NCBI RefSeq assembly: GCF_003634315.1
Contig: NZ_RBXL01000001.1
Location: forward strand, 4,382,501 to 4,446,500
Length of the DNA: 64,000 nt
Direction of reading: 5' to 3'
Origin: Thiocapsa rosea
GTDB taxonomy: Bacteria; Pseudomonadota; Gammaproteobacteria; Chromatiales; Chromatiaceae
Part shown: positions 39,037 to 49,976 of the stretch, in pieces
How positions within the stretch are numbered: position 1 is the first letter of the stretch
How the letters are laid out: each line of letters opens with the position of its first letter
Notes under the pieces: model-generated
What the model was told of the DNA's origin: nothing
What the model saw: only the letters and a program-made list of their open reading frames with translations
The model's database searches: none
Position numbers and translations under genes: made by a program

Positions 39037-39528
39037 GAGGTCGCCTGTCGCGCCCGCGGTCATGATCTCCTCGATGGTGTCGCGCACCTTCACGGCATGC
39101 CCCATCAGATTCGGCGGCAGGTCGGCCATCTCGATGACCTTGTTCAGATCGAGTGTCGTCAGCCATGCCTGTCCTTCCTGATCCTCGATCAGGGTGATTC
39201 GGCAGGGTAGATACGCGGAGAAGTCAATGTTCTCCTTGATCATTTCATTGGCGATTCGGGCATCGCAGAACTGGAATATCTCGATCCGCTTGGCCTCCAC
39301 ACCCATCGACTCCAGCTCTTTGTAGAGGGGCAGGTGAGCGACCATTTTGAAGTTCAGCGCGTTGGCCCGCAGCATCATCGACTCGACGGCCTCGTCCATC
39401 GAAACATCTTCGGCCAAGGGCATCTTGAGCACGGTATCGGCGATCGTCATGGCTTCCGCACGTGCTTGGCCAGCGATAAAGGTCAACGGCAGAAGGGCGA
39501 TCAGCAGGGACAGCAGGATCTTTCGCAT
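39034..39528 (-). CDS. Exported DUF302 domain protein
   Basis: This 164-residue periplasmic protein has a Sec signal peptide (MRKILLSLLIALLPLTFIAG, cleavage after AQARA). The mature part has ALNFKMVAHLPLYKELE and FQFCDARIANEMI, then YLPCRITLIEDQEGQAW, which is the DUF302 fold with two conserved cysteines. DUF302 proteins are frequent in sulfur oxidisers and may bind ligands or metals; the function is not established. The ATG at 39528 follows GGAGAG at about 9 bases. A longer open frame upstream lacks a signal peptide. The stop is supplied by a repeat element. Confidence 0.88.
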   Translation of the reverse strand: MRKILLSLLIALLPLTFIAGQARAEAMTIADTVLKMPLAEDVSMDEAVESMMLRANALNFKMVAHLPLYKELESMGVEAKRIEIFQFCDARIANEMIKENIDFSAYLPCRITLIEDQEGQAWLTTLDLNKVIEMADLPPNLMGHAVKVRDTIEEIMTAGATGDL

Positions 39529-39567
39529 TGTCGTGTCTCTCCGGTTGGTTATTGGTATTTTTGGAAC

Positions 39568-39652
39568 GAAACCGCGCCCAGCGCGTCCTGCGATGGTGTT
39601 GGATGGGATCGGCCCGGGCAGACGTGACGACCGTCGGAGCCGGCGCGGTCTA
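39568..39652. repeat. Subtype A element at the cupin stop codon
   Basis: 85 bp, bounded by GAAACCGCGCC (first T changed to G) and GGCGCGGTCTA. The right end gives TAG, the stop of the minus-strand cupin gene, the only TAG among the repeat-derived stops. It lies in the gap upstream of the DUF302 start. Confidence 0.75.
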
Positions 39653-39931
39653 GTCGAATCGGTAATGCTTCTCGACCGGGTCGACCACCTCCCAGGTGCA
39701 CTCCATGCCGGCGGGGAAGGTAATGAGGTCTCCGCGACTGAAGGTCTGGGTCTCGCCGCCGGCCGGGGTGACATGAAAACGCCCGCGCACCACGTAACAG
39801 GTCTCGGCGCGATCGTAACGCCAGGGAAAGGTCGACGGCTCCTTTTTCCAGACCGCCCAGTCCTCGACGCCGAGGACATCCAGCTTGGCGGGGGAAGGCT
39901 TATGTTCGCAGTAAATCTGAAGGTCGGTCAT
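39650..39931 (-). CDS. Small cupin domain protein
   Basis: This 93-residue protein is a single cupin barrel: WRYDRAETCYVVRGRFHVTP followed by FSRGDLITFPAGMECTWEV, matching the (S)-ureidoglycine aminohydrolase-like/DUF861 cupins. Such proteins usually bind a metal and small acids, but the histidine ligands are few here (one Glu in the first motif, none obvious in the second), so enzymatic activity is doubtful. Stop TAG is part of a repeat. It lies upstream of the DUF302 gene on the same strand. Confidence 0.85.
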   Translation of the reverse strand: MTDLQIYCEHKPSPAKLDVLGVEDWAVWKKEPSTFPWRYDRAETCYVVRGRFHVTPAGGETQTFSRGDLITFPAGMECTWEVVDPVEKHYRFD

Positions 39932-40065
39932 CCATTGGCTCCGGGGTCGGCCGCCGCGATTGGCGGGTCTGGCTTTGATGGGTCGGCATTCTGGAGCGAA
40001 TCCGTTGGATTTTCCACCCGAGAGGCCGATTTGCGTCCTCGACGCCTTTGCGGTTTGATTCCGTC

Positions 40066-40575
40066 ATGAACGATCTGCATGCCCTCTACGAGCAAGAACC
40101 AAGCGCCGTCGCGCTTGCCGAGGTGATGCTGCGCTCGGGCCTGCGGCTTGCGGTCGCGGAGTCCTGTACCGGCGGCTGGTTGGCGAAGGTCGTCACGGAT
40201 CTCCCCGGCAGCAGCGCCTGGCTCGATCGCGGGTTCGTCACCTACAGCAACGCGTCCAAGCAGGAGATGCTCGGCGTGCGTGCAGAGACGCTTGCCGCGC
40301 AGGGCGCCGTGAGCGAGCCGGTGGTTGCGGAGATGGCCTTGGGTGCCTTGAGTCGCAGCCAAGCCCAAGTTGCCGTCGCCATCAGCGGCGTGGCGGGACC
40401 CGGCGGAGGCAGCCCCGAGAAGCCGGTCGGGACTGTCTGTCTTGCCTGGGCGTGGCCCGAGGGGCGGGTCGAAGCCCGACGATTCCACTTCGACGGCGAT
40501 CGCGATGCCGTGCGGCGCTGCTCGGTGCAGGCGGCGATCGACGGTTTGGTCGAGCGGCTCCGCGACCTTGTCTGA
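40066..40575 (+). CDS. pncC: Nicotinamide-nucleotide amidohydrolase PncC (CinA C-terminal domain)
   Basis: This 169-residue enzyme deamidates nicotinamide mononucleotide to nicotinate mononucleotide in the NAD salvage cycle. Motifs: LAVAESCTGGWLAKVVTD with the catalytic serine, RGFVTYSNASKQEMLGV, and SGVAGPGGGSPEKPVGTV. The N-terminal MoCF domain of full CinA is absent, as usual for PncC. I chose the ATG at 40066 over a TTG at 40048. The stop overlaps the next gene by 8 bases. It lies a little upstream of recA, as in many gammaproteobacteria. Confidence 0.95.
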   Translation: MNDLHALYEQEPSAVALAEVMLRSGLRLAVAESCTGGWLAKVVTDLPGSSAWLDRGFVTYSNASKQEMLGVRAETLAAQGAVSEPVVAEMALGALSRSQAQVAVAISGVAGPGGGSPEKPVGTVCLAWAWPEGRVEARRFHFDGDRDAVRRCSVQAAIDGLVERLRDLV

Positions 40576-41080
40576 GCGCTGGTTCTTCGCCCTTTGGCCC
40601 GATGACGCGGTCCGCGCCGCTCTGGCTTCGCGCCTCCCCGAGCTTCTGCCCGTCGGTGCACGGGCAACCCACCCGAGCGATTTTCATCTGACGCTTGCCT
40701 TCCTCGGCCCGCTCGCACCCGATGTCCTCGGTTGTGCGGAGCGCGCCGCGGATCGGATCCGAGCCGCTGGATTTGACTTGGAGATCGATCGGGTCGGACA
40801 TTTCGCTCGGGCGCACGTGCTCTGGTGCGCGCCCGCAACGCCGCCCGAGGCCCTGCCGGCGCTCGTGCGGGATCTTCAGGCGCAGCTCTCGATCTGCGGT
40901 CTCGCCGCCGATCCGCGTCCGTATCGGCCGCACATCACACTCGCACGCAAGGCCGCGGCGATGCCGGCCTCAGACTGGTCGACGCCGATGCGTTGGTCGG
41001 TTCGCGAGCTTGTGCTGGCCGCCGGATACGGCGGTCCCGGGCCGCGTTATCGGGTGCGTCGTCGCTGGGCGTTGATCTAA
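40568..41080 (+). CDS. thpR: RNA 2',3'-cyclic phosphodiesterase (LigT/ThpR)
   Basis: This 170-residue 2H phosphoesterase opens 2',3'-cyclic phosphate RNA ends. Both HxT motifs are visible: FHLTLAFLGP and YRPHITLARK. The likely start is the TTG at 40568 (LSERWFFALWP), which matches the family N-terminus and overlaps the pncC stop; no ATG or GTG is available nearby. The TAA stop (41078-41080) is the outer end of a repeat element. Confidence 0.9.
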   Translation: MSERWFFALWPDDAVRAALASRLPELLPVGARATHPSDFHLTLAFLGPLAPDVLGCAERAADRIRAAGFDLEIDRVGHFARAHVLWCAPATPPEALPALVRDLQAQLSICGLAADPRPYRPHITLARKAAAMPASDWSTPMRWSVRELVLAAGYGGPGPRYRVRRRWALI

Positions 41081-41162
41081 ACCGCACCGTCTCCATCGGG
41101 CGTCAAATCCGCCGGATCCGATGTCATCCAAAGGCATCGCATACCGTGCCGGGTGTGGTTTA
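41078..41162. repeat. Subtype A element at the thpR stop codon
   Basis: 85 bp bounded by TAAACCGCACC and GGTGTGGTTTA, with CATCGCATACCGTGCC near the right end as in other A copies. Its left TAA ends thpR. Confidence 0.8.
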
Positions 41163-41411
41163 GAGCGCACCGACTCGACTCCACACGCATCCGCGCGCGT
41201 GCGAGATGCGCGATTTGAATGGTTTGCGCACCCGGCTCGGTGGCATGCCTTGTGACGTTTTTCGATCCGCTATGCGATAATCCGCGACTTGCCGTGCGAG
41301 CGTCGGGTGTCTTGGCCGATGCTGCTGTCGTTCGCCGGTCGCTTCGGATCCGGACGTTGCAGAACACGCCCCTTTACGAACATCAAGCCGATCAGGTTCA
41401 ACGGAGACCCA
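41163..41411 (+). promoter_or_regulatory. recA upstream region; -10-like GATAAT, no SOS box seen
   Basis: A -10 candidate GATAAT is at 41276-41281; a clean -35 at normal spacing is not obvious (TTGTGA at 41250-41255 is 20 bp away). I searched by eye for a gammaproteobacterial LexA box (CTGT-N8-ACAG) and found none in this stretch. GGAGACCCA precedes the ATG. Confidence 0.4.
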
Positions 41412-42479
<1,068 letters not shown>

Positions 42480-42500
42480 GCCGAAGCCCCTCGTCGAGCG

Positions 42501-42956
42501 ATGGACGAACCTGACCCCGCGGCGGAGATCGCCGATCGAGCCCGTCGACTGCTTGCCGTCCGCGAGCATTCGCGTCTGGAGCTGACACGTAAGCTGCGCG
42601 CGCGCGGCTTCGACGACGCCGGGATTGCGCAGGCGCTTGACCGACTGGTCGCCGACGGGGCGCTCGATGAGGGCCGTATGGTTGAGCAGTACGTGGCCGA
42701 GCGCGCAGCCAAGGGGTTCGGTCCCCTGCGAATCCGCTCCGAGTTGTCTGAAAAGGGCCTTCCCGATACCCTCGTCGACCCTCATCTCGATGCCATGCGG
42801 GATGATTGGGCAGCCTATATGGCAGAAATCTACGATCGCCGATTCGGCAGCGCGCCGCCGCCCGATCGCACCGAGTACGCCCGGCGCGGGCGTTTCCTCG
42901 AGCAACGTGGATTTCCCCCCGAGATGATCCGCCGCTTCCTGCGCTGGCCAGATTGA
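42501..42956 (+). CDS. recX: Regulatory protein RecX
   Basis: This 151-residue modulator binds and limits RecA filaments. It is helical with repeated three-helix units, seen in [40 protein letters not shown] and [16 protein letters not shown]. It lies 21 bases after recA and 34 bases before alaS, so it is probably transcribed with recA. Length is typical. Confidence 0.93.
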   Translation: MDEPDPAAEIADRARRLLAVREHSRLELTRKLRARGFDDAGIAQALDRLVADGALDEGRMVEQYVAERAAKGFGPLRIRSELSEKGLPDTLVDPHLDAMRDDWAAYMAEIYDRRFGSAPPPDRTEYARRGRFLEQRGFPPEMIRRFLRWPD

Positions 42957-42990
42957 CCGGCCGGCGTCCGCAGTCCAACCGAGCATACCC

Positions 42991-45609
42991 ATGACCACCA
43001 GCACCAGTACCCGCACCAGCGCAGAGCTTCGAGCGAGTTTTCTCGACTATTTCGCGCAACGCGATCACGAACCTGTGCCGTCCAGCCCCCTGGTGCCGGG
43101 CAACGACCCGACCCTGCTCTTCACCAATGCCGGGATGGTGCAGTTCAAGGAGGTCTTTCTCGGGCGCGAGCGGCGTGCCTACAACCGCGCGGTCAGCTCG
43201 CAGCGCTGCGTGCGTGCCGGCGGCAAGCACAACGATCTTGAAAACGTCGGCTACACCGCACGGCATCACACCTTCTTCGAGATGCTCGGCAACTTCAGCT
43301 TCGGCGACTATTTCAAGCGCGAGGCGATCGAGTATGCCTGGGACTATCTGACCCGGGTTCTTGCCCTGCCGCCCGAGCGGCTCTGGATCACCGTCTACAC
43401 CGAAGACGACGAGGCCGCCGACATCTGGCTGAAGGAGATCGGCGCCGACGCCTCGCGCTTCTCGCGCTGCGGTGCGAAGGACAATTTCTGGTCGATGGGC
43501 GAGACCGGACCCTGCGGCCCCTGTTCGGAGATCTTCTACGACCACGGCCCCGAGATCCCCGGCGGCCCGCCCGGCTCGCCGGACGAGGACGGCGACCGCT
43601 ACGTGGAGATCTGGAACCTGGTCTTCATGCAGTACAACCGCGACGCCGAGGGCAATCTCACCCCGCTGCCGCGCCCGTCCGTGGATACCGGAATGGGTCT
43701 GGAGCGACTCGCCGCCGTGATGCAGGGCGTGCACAGCAACTACGAGATCGATCTGTTCGTACGTCTCATCGACGCGGCGGCGCGCTTCACCGGCTGTGCC
43801 GATCGCGAGAACAAGTCGCTGCGCGTCATCGCCGACCATATCCGCTCGGCCGCCTTCCTGATCACCGACGGGGTGACGCCCGGCAACGAGGGCAGGGGTT
43901 ATGTGCTGCGTCGCATCATGCGTCGGGCCATCCGACACGGCTACCAGCTCGGGTGCACCACGCCCTTTTTCCATCGACTGGTCTCGGCGCTCGTCGCCGA
44001 GATGGGAGCGGCCTACCCGGAGCTGGTCGCCGCTCGCGAGCATGTCGAGCGCATCATCCTGCTCGAGGAAGAGCGCTTCGCCGAGACCCTCGAGCACGGC
44101 ATGCGCCTGCTCGACGAGGCCATCGCGGGACTGAACGATGCGCGGATCCCCGGCGAGACCGTGTTCAAACTCTACGACACCTATGGATTTCCGACCGACC
44201 TGACGGCCGACATTGCCCGTGAGCGCGGCCTGAGCCTAGACATGACCGGCTTCGAGCAGGCGATGGCGCAGCAGCGCGAGCGCGCTCGCGCCGCCAGCCA
44301 GTTCGGCGGCGCGGGCAGTCTCGAGATCGATGTCCAGGGCGAGACCGAATTTTGCGGCTACGAGCGGCTGCAAGAGGAGGCGACGGTTGTCGCCCTCTAT
44401 TCCGCGCACGGCTCCTGCGACCAGCTCGCCGCGGGCGAGGAAGGTCTGGTTGTCCTTGATCTCACGCCCTTCTATGCAGAGTCCGGCGGCCAAGTCGGGG
44501 ATCGCGGCTGGCTTCTCGGCGAGGGCGGCCGGTTCGAGGTGCTGGATGCGCAGAAGAAAGGCGAGGGCGCTGTGTGTCATCTCGGCCGCATCGACGAGGG
44601 CGTTCTGAGCGTCGGCGATCGAGTCGATGCGCGCGTCGACGTCGAACGACGGCGCGCAACGGCTTTGAACCACTCGGCCACCCATTTGCTGCATGCGGCC
44701 CTACGTCACGTCCTGGGCGAGCATGTGCAGCAGAAGGGCTCGCTCGTCGGTCCGGAGCGACTGCGCTTTGACTTCTCGCACTACGAGGCCGTCTCGCGCG
44801 AGCAGCTGCTGGCGATCGAACGGATGGTCAACCGCGAGGTCCGCGAAAATCATCTCGTCGAGACCCGGATCATGAGCCTCGACGATGCCAAGGCGTCCGG
44901 GGCCATGGCACTCTTCGGGGAGAAATATTCCGATCAGGTGCGCGTGCTGCGCATGGGGGAGTTCTCCACCGAGCTGTGCGGCGGCACCCATGTCAAAGCG
45001 GTCGGCGACATCGGTCTGGTCAAGATCATCGGCGAGAGCGGCATCGCCTCGGGCGTGCGGCGGATCGAGGCCGTGACCGGCGCGACCGCGCTCGACTGGA
45101 TCGAGGCCGACGAGGATCGACTCATTCGCCTTTCCGGGCTCCTCAAGGGCGGGCGCGATGACGTCGACCAGCGGGTCGTTGCGCTGCTCGAACGCAGCCG
45201 TCGGCTCGAAAAGGAGCTCGAGCAGCTCAAGGCCAAGCTCGCCAGCTCCGCCGGCCAGGATCTGGCGTCGCAGGCGGTGCTGATCGACGGCATCAAGGTG
45301 CTCGCCGCGCGGCTCGAAGGGGCCGATTCCAAGGCCCTGCGCGTCACGCTCGATCAGCTCAAGGACAAGCTCGGCTCGGCCGTCGTCGTCCTCGCGACGG
45401 AGGGCGACGGCAAGGTCAGCTTGATCGCCGGCGTGACCAAGGATCTCACAGACCGTCTGAAGGCCGGCGATCTGATCCGCGAGGTCGCCGAGAAGGTCGG
45501 CGGCAAAGGCGGCGGGCGTCCGGACATGGCCCAAGCCGGCGGCAACGATCCGGCTGGGCTGCCCGCGGCCTTGGCGCTGGTGGACGGTTGGGTGCGGCAG
45601 CGGGTTTAG
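42991..45609 (+). CDS. alaS: Alanyl-tRNA synthetase
   Basis: This 872-residue class II synthetase charges tRNA-Ala and edits mischarged serine or glycine. Seen: the aminoacylation motifs [19 protein letters not shown] and [17 protein letters not shown], the editing-site [12 protein letters not shown] (HxxxH) and CGGTHV, and the C-terminal DHHA1-like part ending in [12 protein letters not shown]. The start [21 protein letters not shown] is normal. It lies between recX and lysC in the conserved gammaproteobacterial order. Confidence 0.98.
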   Translation: MTTSTSTRTSAELRASFLDYFAQRDHEPVPSSPLVPGNDPTLLFTNAGMVQFKEVFLGRERRAYNRAVSSQRCVRAGGKHNDLENVGYTARHHTFFEMLGNFSFGDYFKREAIEYAWDYLTRVLALPPERLWITVYTEDDEAADIWLKEIGADASRFSRCGAKDNFWSMGETGPCGPCSEIFYDHGPEIPGGPPGSPDEDGDRYVEIWNLVFMQYNRDAEGNLTPLPRPSVDTGMGLERLAAVMQGVHSNYEIDLFVRLIDAAARFTGCADRENKSLRVIADHIRSAAFLITDGVTPGNEGRGYVLRRIMRRAIRHGYQLGCTTPFFHRLVSALVAEMGAAYPELVAAREHVERIILLEEERFAETLEHGMRLLDEAIAGLNDARIPGETVFKLYDTYGFPTDLTADIARERGLSLDMTGFEQAMAQQRERARAASQFGGAGSLEIDVQGETEFCGYERLQEEATVVALYSAHGSCDQLAAGEEGLVVLDLTPFYAESGGQVGDRGWLLGEGGRFEVLDAQKKGEGAVCHLGRIDEGVLSVGDRVDARVDVERRRATALNHSATHLLHAALRHVLGEHVQQKGSLVGPERLRFDFSHYEAVSREQLLAIERMVNREVRENHLVETRIMSLDDAKASGAMALFGEKYSDQVRVLRMGEFSTELCGGTHVKAVGDIGLVKIIGESGIASGVRRIEAVTGATALDWIEADEDRLIRLSGLLKGGRDDVDQRVVALLERSRRLEKELEQLKAKLASSAGQDLASQAVLIDGIKVLAARLEGADSKALRVTLDQLKDKLGSAVVVLATEGDGKVSLIAGVTKDLTDRLKAGDLIREVAEKVGGKGGGRPDMAQAGGNDPAGLPAALALVDGWVRQRV

Positions 45610-45778
45610 GCTGCATGTCGGGTGACGCTGTCGCTACCCCGACAGACCTGGTCTCGCGGGGGCGCGCGGCGGGTCGTCGGGATCATCAACAGAACTTTTT
45701 TCGGGCTCGTTGCACCCACGCGGATCAACGGACCCAATCCATCGGGAGAGAGCGAGACGTGCGTGCCGGGAGAATTCG

Positions 45779-47008
45779 ATGGGGCTGATCGTCCAGAAGT
45801 ACGGCGGCACATCCGTGGCCAATGCGGAGCGGATCAAGGCGGTCGCCGAACGCGTCAAACGCTGGCGCGATGAGGGGCATCAGGTCGTGGTCGTGGTCTC
45901 GGCCATGTCCGGAGAGACCGATCGACTGGTGGGGCTCGCCAAGCAGATCCAAGAGCGCCCGCTCCCGCGGGAGCTCGACGTGCTCCTGTCCACCGGCGAG
46001 CAGGTGACCATCGCCCTGCTGAGCATGGCGCTCGACGCCATGGGCTGTGCCGCGCGCTCCTACACGGGGGGGCAGGTGCACATCCTCACCGACAGCGTGC
46101 ACAATAAGGCGCGTATCCACGACATCGACGGCGCCCGTGTCGGAGCCGATCTCGAAGCCGGTCGGGTCGTGGTCATCGCCGGTTTCCAGGGCGTCGACCG
46201 CGAAGGCAACATCACCACACTCGGGCGCGGCGGCTCGGACACCTCCGCCGTGGCGATCGCGGCGGCCTTGAAGGCCGACGAATGCCAGATCTACACCGAT
46301 GTGGACGGCGTCTACACCACCGACCCGCGCGTCGAGCCCAAAGCGCGCAAGCTCGATCGCATCACCTTCGAGGAAATGCTCGAGATGGCCAGTCTCGGCT
46401 CCAAGGTGCTGCAGATCCGCTCGGTCGAGTTTGCCGGTAAATACAGGGTGCCCCTGCGCGTGCTCTCGAGCTTCCAAGAAGGCGAGGGCACGCTCATCAC
46501 GTTCGAGGAAGACATCGTGGAAGACGCCAAGATCTCCGGAATCGCCTTCAGCCGCGACGAGGCCAAGCTGACCGTGCTCGGCGTGCCCGACCAGCCCGGT
46601 GTGGCCTACCGGATCCTCGGGCCGATCGCCGACGCCAACATCGAAGTCGACATGATCATCCAGAATGTCGCCGCCCAAGAGGCGACGACCGACTTCACCT
46701 TTACCGTGCATCGCAACGATTTTCCGCGCGCCCTGGAGATCCTGGATCGCACGGCGAAGGAGCTTGGTGCACGTCAAGTGCTCGGCGACAGCCGGATCGT
46801 GAAGATCTCGTTGGTCGGGGTCGGGATGCGCAGCCATGCGGGGATTGCGAGTCTCATGTTCTCGACACTGGCCAAGGAAGGGATCAATATCCGCATGATC
46901 TCGACCTCGGAGATCAAGATCTCGGTCGTGGTCGACGAGAAGTATCTTGAGCTCGGAGTACGGTCCCTGCACGATGCGTTTGGGCTCGGCGTACACGTAT
47001 CATCCTGA
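45779..47008 (+). CDS. lysC: Aspartate kinase
   Basis: This 409-residue enzyme phosphorylates aspartate, the first step toward lysine, threonine, methionine and diaminopimelate. Motifs: [10 protein letters not shown] at the N-terminus, [27 protein letters not shown] and [13 protein letters not shown], then two ACT domains with typical [13 protein letters not shown]. The ATG at 45779 follows GGGAG; the open frame back to 45710 is not family-like. The gene lies 169 bases after alaS, as in other gammaproteobacteria where lysC precedes csrA. Confidence 0.97.
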   Translation: MGLIVQKYGGTSVANAERIKAVAERVKRWRDEGHQVVVVVSAMSGETDRLVGLAKQIQERPLPRELDVLLSTGEQVTIALLSMALDAMGCAARSYTGGQVHILTDSVHNKARIHDIDGARVGADLEAGRVVVIAGFQGVDREGNITTLGRGGSDTSAVAIAAALKADECQIYTDVDGVYTTDPRVEPKARKLDRITFEEMLEMASLGSKVLQIRSVEFAGKYRVPLRVLSSFQEGEGTLITFEEDIVEDAKISGIAFSRDEAKLTVLGVPDQPGVAYRILGPIADANIEVDMIIQNVAAQEATTDFTFTVHRNDFPRALEILDRTAKELGARQVLGDSRIVKISLVGVGMRSHAGIASLMFSTLAKEGINIRMISTSEIKISVVVDEKYLELGVRSLHDAFGLGVHVSS

Positions 47009-47111
47009 AGCGTCGTCGATGCGTGAATCGACCGTCGGTCGGCTCGAATCCGCGAGGGGCCCTTGGAATTGCGTTTTCGAGGACAATAATCCCCAAGAGA
47101 TGCGCGAAACT

Positions 47112-47140
47112 TTTTGGTTTTTGCGGGTAGATGCTAAAAT
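47112..47140 (+). promoter_or_regulatory. Candidate csrA promoter
   Basis: TAAAAT at 47135-47140 is a good -10. The best -35 is weak (TTTTGG at 47112-47117, 17-base spacing, or TTGGTT at 47114-47119, 15-base). The region 47009-47275 is otherwise free of genes and rich in A/T near the promoter. Confidence 0.45.
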
Positions 47141-47275
47141 CCTCCAGCGAGACTTGGTTTCTCAAATTCGATCTGAGCCTAGCTGTGCCTTCGAAGCAAC
47201 CGACCCGCGATACGTCTGGTGGACGGCTCGGGTAATATCATTCAATCGGAAAAGGAACGGAAGGGAGATTAAGCG

Positions 47276-47494
47276 ATGTTGATTCTGACCCGCCGGGTTG
47301 GCGAAACCCTCATGATCGGCGACGAGGTCACGGTGACTGTCCTCGGTGTCAAAGGAAACCAGGTACGAATCGGGGTCAATGCACCTCGCGACGTCGCCGT
47401 CCATCGTGAGGAAATCTACGAGCGCATTAAGCGGGAACAAGCCGAAGGTGGTCCGATCGCAGGAGCGGTCCCTCCAGGCACTCGCCTCGACTGA
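47276..47494 (+). CDS. csrA: Carbon storage regulator CsrA
   Basis: This 72-residue RNA-binding protein represses or stabilises mRNAs by binding GGA motifs near ribosome-binding sites. The sequence [18 protein letters not shown] and [14 protein letters not shown] is diagnostic. An AAGGGAG ribosome-binding site lies about 8 bases before the ATG. It is followed by tRNA-Ser(GCU), the same neighbour as in Escherichia coli. Confidence 0.98.
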   Translation: MLILTRRVGETLMIGDEVTVTVLGVKGNQVRIGVNAPRDVAVHREEIYERIKREQAEGGPIAGAVPPGTRLD

Positions 47495-47508
47495 GGCTGT
47501 AGCCAAGG

Positions 47509-47534
47509 ACGCGTAGGCAGGATAAACTACGCGT
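47509..47534. terminator. Inverted repeat between csrA and tRNA-Ser
   Basis: ACGCGTAG and CTACGCGT form an 8-bp perfect stem with a 10-base loop, ending 5 bases before the tRNA. It could end csrA transcription or mark the processing site of a csrA-tRNA transcript. There is no T-tract. Confidence 0.4.
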
Positions 47535-47539
47535 TCGTC

Positions 47540-47630
47540 GGAGAGATGGCCGAGTGGCTGAAGGCGCTCCCCTGCTAAGGGAGTATAGGCTAATCCCCTA
47601 TCGAGGGTTCGAATCCCTCTCTCTCCGCCA
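47540..47630 (+). tRNA. serV: tRNA-Ser(GCU)
   Basis: The acceptor stem GGAGAGA pairs with TCTCTCC, followed by G and an encoded CCA (47628-47630). The anticodon stem CTCCC/GGGAG holds the loop CTGCTAA with anticodon GCT at 47574-47576. A long variable arm (about 47584-47602) and the T-arm GAGGGTTCGAATCCCTC are present, as expected for a class II serine tRNA. Its 3' end is a frequent integration site for mobile elements. Confidence 0.97.
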
Positions 47631-48399
47631 CTAATAATTCTTAAATACATGATTTTAAAAGAAAAATAATAGATTAAGAGTCGGCATACCCACAAACGTA
47701 CCCACAAAATGCTCCGGGCTTTCTCAAGGCGTCCTTGGACAAAGTAGCCGACCCCGAACGGACCGCCGTCGGCAAGCCATCCTCATCTTCGTTCAGTGTG
47801 TGATCTTCCATGTGAGATCGCCGCACCTCGTCGGGACCACCTCGACGTCCAGTTTCCGTGTGTTTCGCGATTGACCCGGCTGATGGTTACCCCGCCAATG
47901 TCAATACCGATCGCATCCCGACTAAGCGACCGTGTCGGCTGCGCGAAACGCGCGTTGGTTGGTCGCGACGGCGCACTTCTCCGATTTCGCCTTGTAGTTG
48001 TCGCTGGTGTTGGGGAAGGGCTTGCACAAAACCGCGCGTGTCGACGCGGACGGGTGCGATCCGCCGCTAGCAGTCGTCGGTCGACCTCGCGTATGGCGAT
48101 AGGTGCCGGTGCCCGAAGGTGCATCACGGCGTCGGCGCGTCCTCGGCCACGTTCGTTCCGGTAGCCCGGTTTAGCCTATTCCCGGCGCGTCACCGATCGC
48201 GCCGTCGGCTCGACCACCCAAAGGCGCATTCCGTACTCTCCGAAGACCCGCTGGCGCCATTGCGTCGTAGGCGTCACCGCGGGCGGTCGAGTCGATTGCG
48301 CCGTCGAGGAAGATCACACGGGCCGCCTCCGCTCGCCGTCACGGGACGGCAGTGTGCGCGCGGTCCGCACCGGTCCACCTTTGCTTCGCACCGAATCGA
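47631..48399. other. Degenerate region downstream of tRNA-Ser
   Basis: About 770 bp without a credible gene. Directly after the tRNA the DNA is AT-rich, then a 10-bp direct repeat TACCCACAAA occurs twice (47687-47696 and 47699-47708, spaced 2 bases). On the minus strand, about 47866-47922 encodes IGIDIGGVTISRVNR, which resembles the first strand of a HAD-type phosphatase, without a continuing frame. The stretch looks like the scar of lost genes or a lost integrated element. Confidence 0.4.
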
Positions 48400-48748
48400 C
48401 AAGCAATACGGACTCATCTGCTTCTTCGACTGCCTGCACGATCTGGGCGATCCGGTTGCTGCGGCCCGCTATGCCGCACGGGTGCTGACCCCCGGCGGGA
48501 CAGTGATGCTCGTCGAGCCCTTCGCCCACGACCGGGTCGAGCACAACCTTTCGCCGGTCGCCCGGCTGTACTACGCGGCGTCGAGCACGATCTGCTGTGC
48601 CCATGCAATCTCCGAGGGCGGCGAGCTCGTCCTCGGCGCACAGGCCGGCGAGGCCAAATTGGCCGAGGTGTTCCGCAAGGCCGGCTTTACCCACTTCCGG
48701 CGCGCGGCCGAGACGCCCTTCAACTTGATCCTCGAAGTGCGCCGCTGA
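48400..48748 (+). pseudogene. SAM-dependent methyltransferase relic (N-terminus lost)
   Basis: The frame encodes a recognisable C-terminal part of a class I methyltransferase: YGLICFFDCLHDLGDP, ARVLTPGGTVMLVEPFA and EVFRKAGFTHFRRAAETPF, ending normally. The N-terminal half with the cofactor glycine loop is missing; the open frame upstream is arginine-rich noise. It therefore looks like a truncated, probably inactive gene in a decayed region. Confidence 0.65.
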
Positions 48749-49055
48749 CGGCTTCGGAGAGACGGGGTCGGGATCCTGACACTGTTTGTCGGCATGATCT
48801 TGCTCTTCCCCGTACTGGGTTATGCCACCCGGGAAAGCTATCGGCGACTCGTAGCATAGACCGGCGCGCGATCGGGGGCCGCCCGAAATACCCATGTCCT
48901 CGCCGATCGCCTTGATACCTCGCAGCGACGCCGGCTGCCGGCAGCAACGGTTCGAGCGGCGACCCGCGAGGGGACGCCTGCATCTCGCGCGTCGATTCGG
49001 CGGGATCGAATCGGGCCTCGGCGGGCGGAGTCGCCGAGCGACCGACCGCAACGCG

Positions 49056-49976
49056 TCAGTAGTGATTCGGGACGAAGAGCTGCTCCGGCAGGGGCTCGCG
49101 ATCGTAATCCGGATTGAAGACGCGGTCGGGGAGCGAGATCTGCTCGTGCGGCACCTCTTCGTAGGGGATCTGGCTGAGCAGATGTCGGATGCAATTCAGA
49201 CGCGCGCGCTTCTTGTCGTTGCCCTCGACGACGAACCAGGGTGCCTCGGGGATATTGGTGCGTGCAAAGGTCTCCTCCTTGGCCTTCGTATAGTCTTCCC
49301 AACGGACACGAGACTGGAGATCCATCGGGCTGAGCTTCCATTGCTTGAGCGGATCATGGATCCGCATGAGAAAGCGCAGTTGCTGCTCCTCGTCCGTGAT
49401 CGAGAACCAGTACTTGATCAAGCGGATGCCCGAGCGCACCAGCATTCGCTCGAACTCGGGCACGTCCTGAAAGAACTGCTCCACTTGCTCCGTGCTGGCG
49501 AAGCCCATGACGCGCTCGACGCCGGAGCGGTTGTACCAAGAGCGATCGAACAGCACGATCTCCCCGCCTGAGGGGAGGTGGGGAACGTAGCGCTGGAAGT
49601 ACCACTGGGTTTTCTCCTGCTCGGTCGGCTTCTGCAGGGCGACAACCCGGACAACGCGTGGATTGAGCCGCTGGGTGATGCGTTTGATGACGCCACCCTT
49701 GCCCGCGGAATCGCGACCCTCGAAGATCACGACGACCTTCTCGCCGGTGTGCTCGACCCAGTTGTGCAGCTTGATGAGCTCGGCCTGCAGCTCCAGCAGG
49801 GAGCGAAAATAGGTGGCTCGATCAAGAGCCGCGGGGTGCTTGCGCTTGTAGATCCTGCGGAGCTCCTCGGAGAGTGCCGGCTCCGAGATCTCGAGCTCGT
49901 AGTCTTCGTCGAGGGTATCCGCGAGCTCGGCCGCCAACCAGTCCATGGCTTCTGGATTTCCGTTGTCGATCGTCAT
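49056..49976 (-). CDS. ppk2: Polyphosphate kinase 2 (PPK2 family)
   Basis: This 306-residue enzyme transfers phosphate between polyphosphate and nucleotides. Walker A is in VIFEGRDSAGKGGVIKRI, and DRSWYNRSGVERVMGF matches the second signature; the lid region has RIHDPLKQWKLSPMD. Length and lack of a duplicated domain suggest a class I, ADP/GDP-type enzyme. The ATG at 49974-49976 (MTIDNGNPEAMDW) has GGAG 8 bases upstream; the frame is open further but not family-like. It stands alone on its strand. Confidence 0.95.
   Translation of the reverse strand: MTIDNGNPEAMDWLAAELADTLDEDYELEISEPALSEELRRIYKRKHPAALDRATYFRSLLELQAELIKLHNWVEHTGEKVVVIFEGRDSAGKGGVIKRITQRLNPRVVRVVALQKPTEQEKTQWYFQRYVPHLPSGGEIVLFDRSWYNRSGVERVMGFASTEQVEQFFQDVPEFERMLVRSGIRLIKYWFSITDEEQQLRFLMRIHDPLKQWKLSPMDLQSRVRWEDYTKAKEETFARTNIPEAPWFVVEGNDKKRARLNCIRHLLSQIPYEEVPHEQISLPDRVFNPDYDREPLPEQLFVPNHY

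Noticed and set aside
47162..47707. Minus-strand frame covering tRNA-Ser
   Set aside because: It reads through the tRNA and gives the familiar spurious peptide of tRNA antisense strands.
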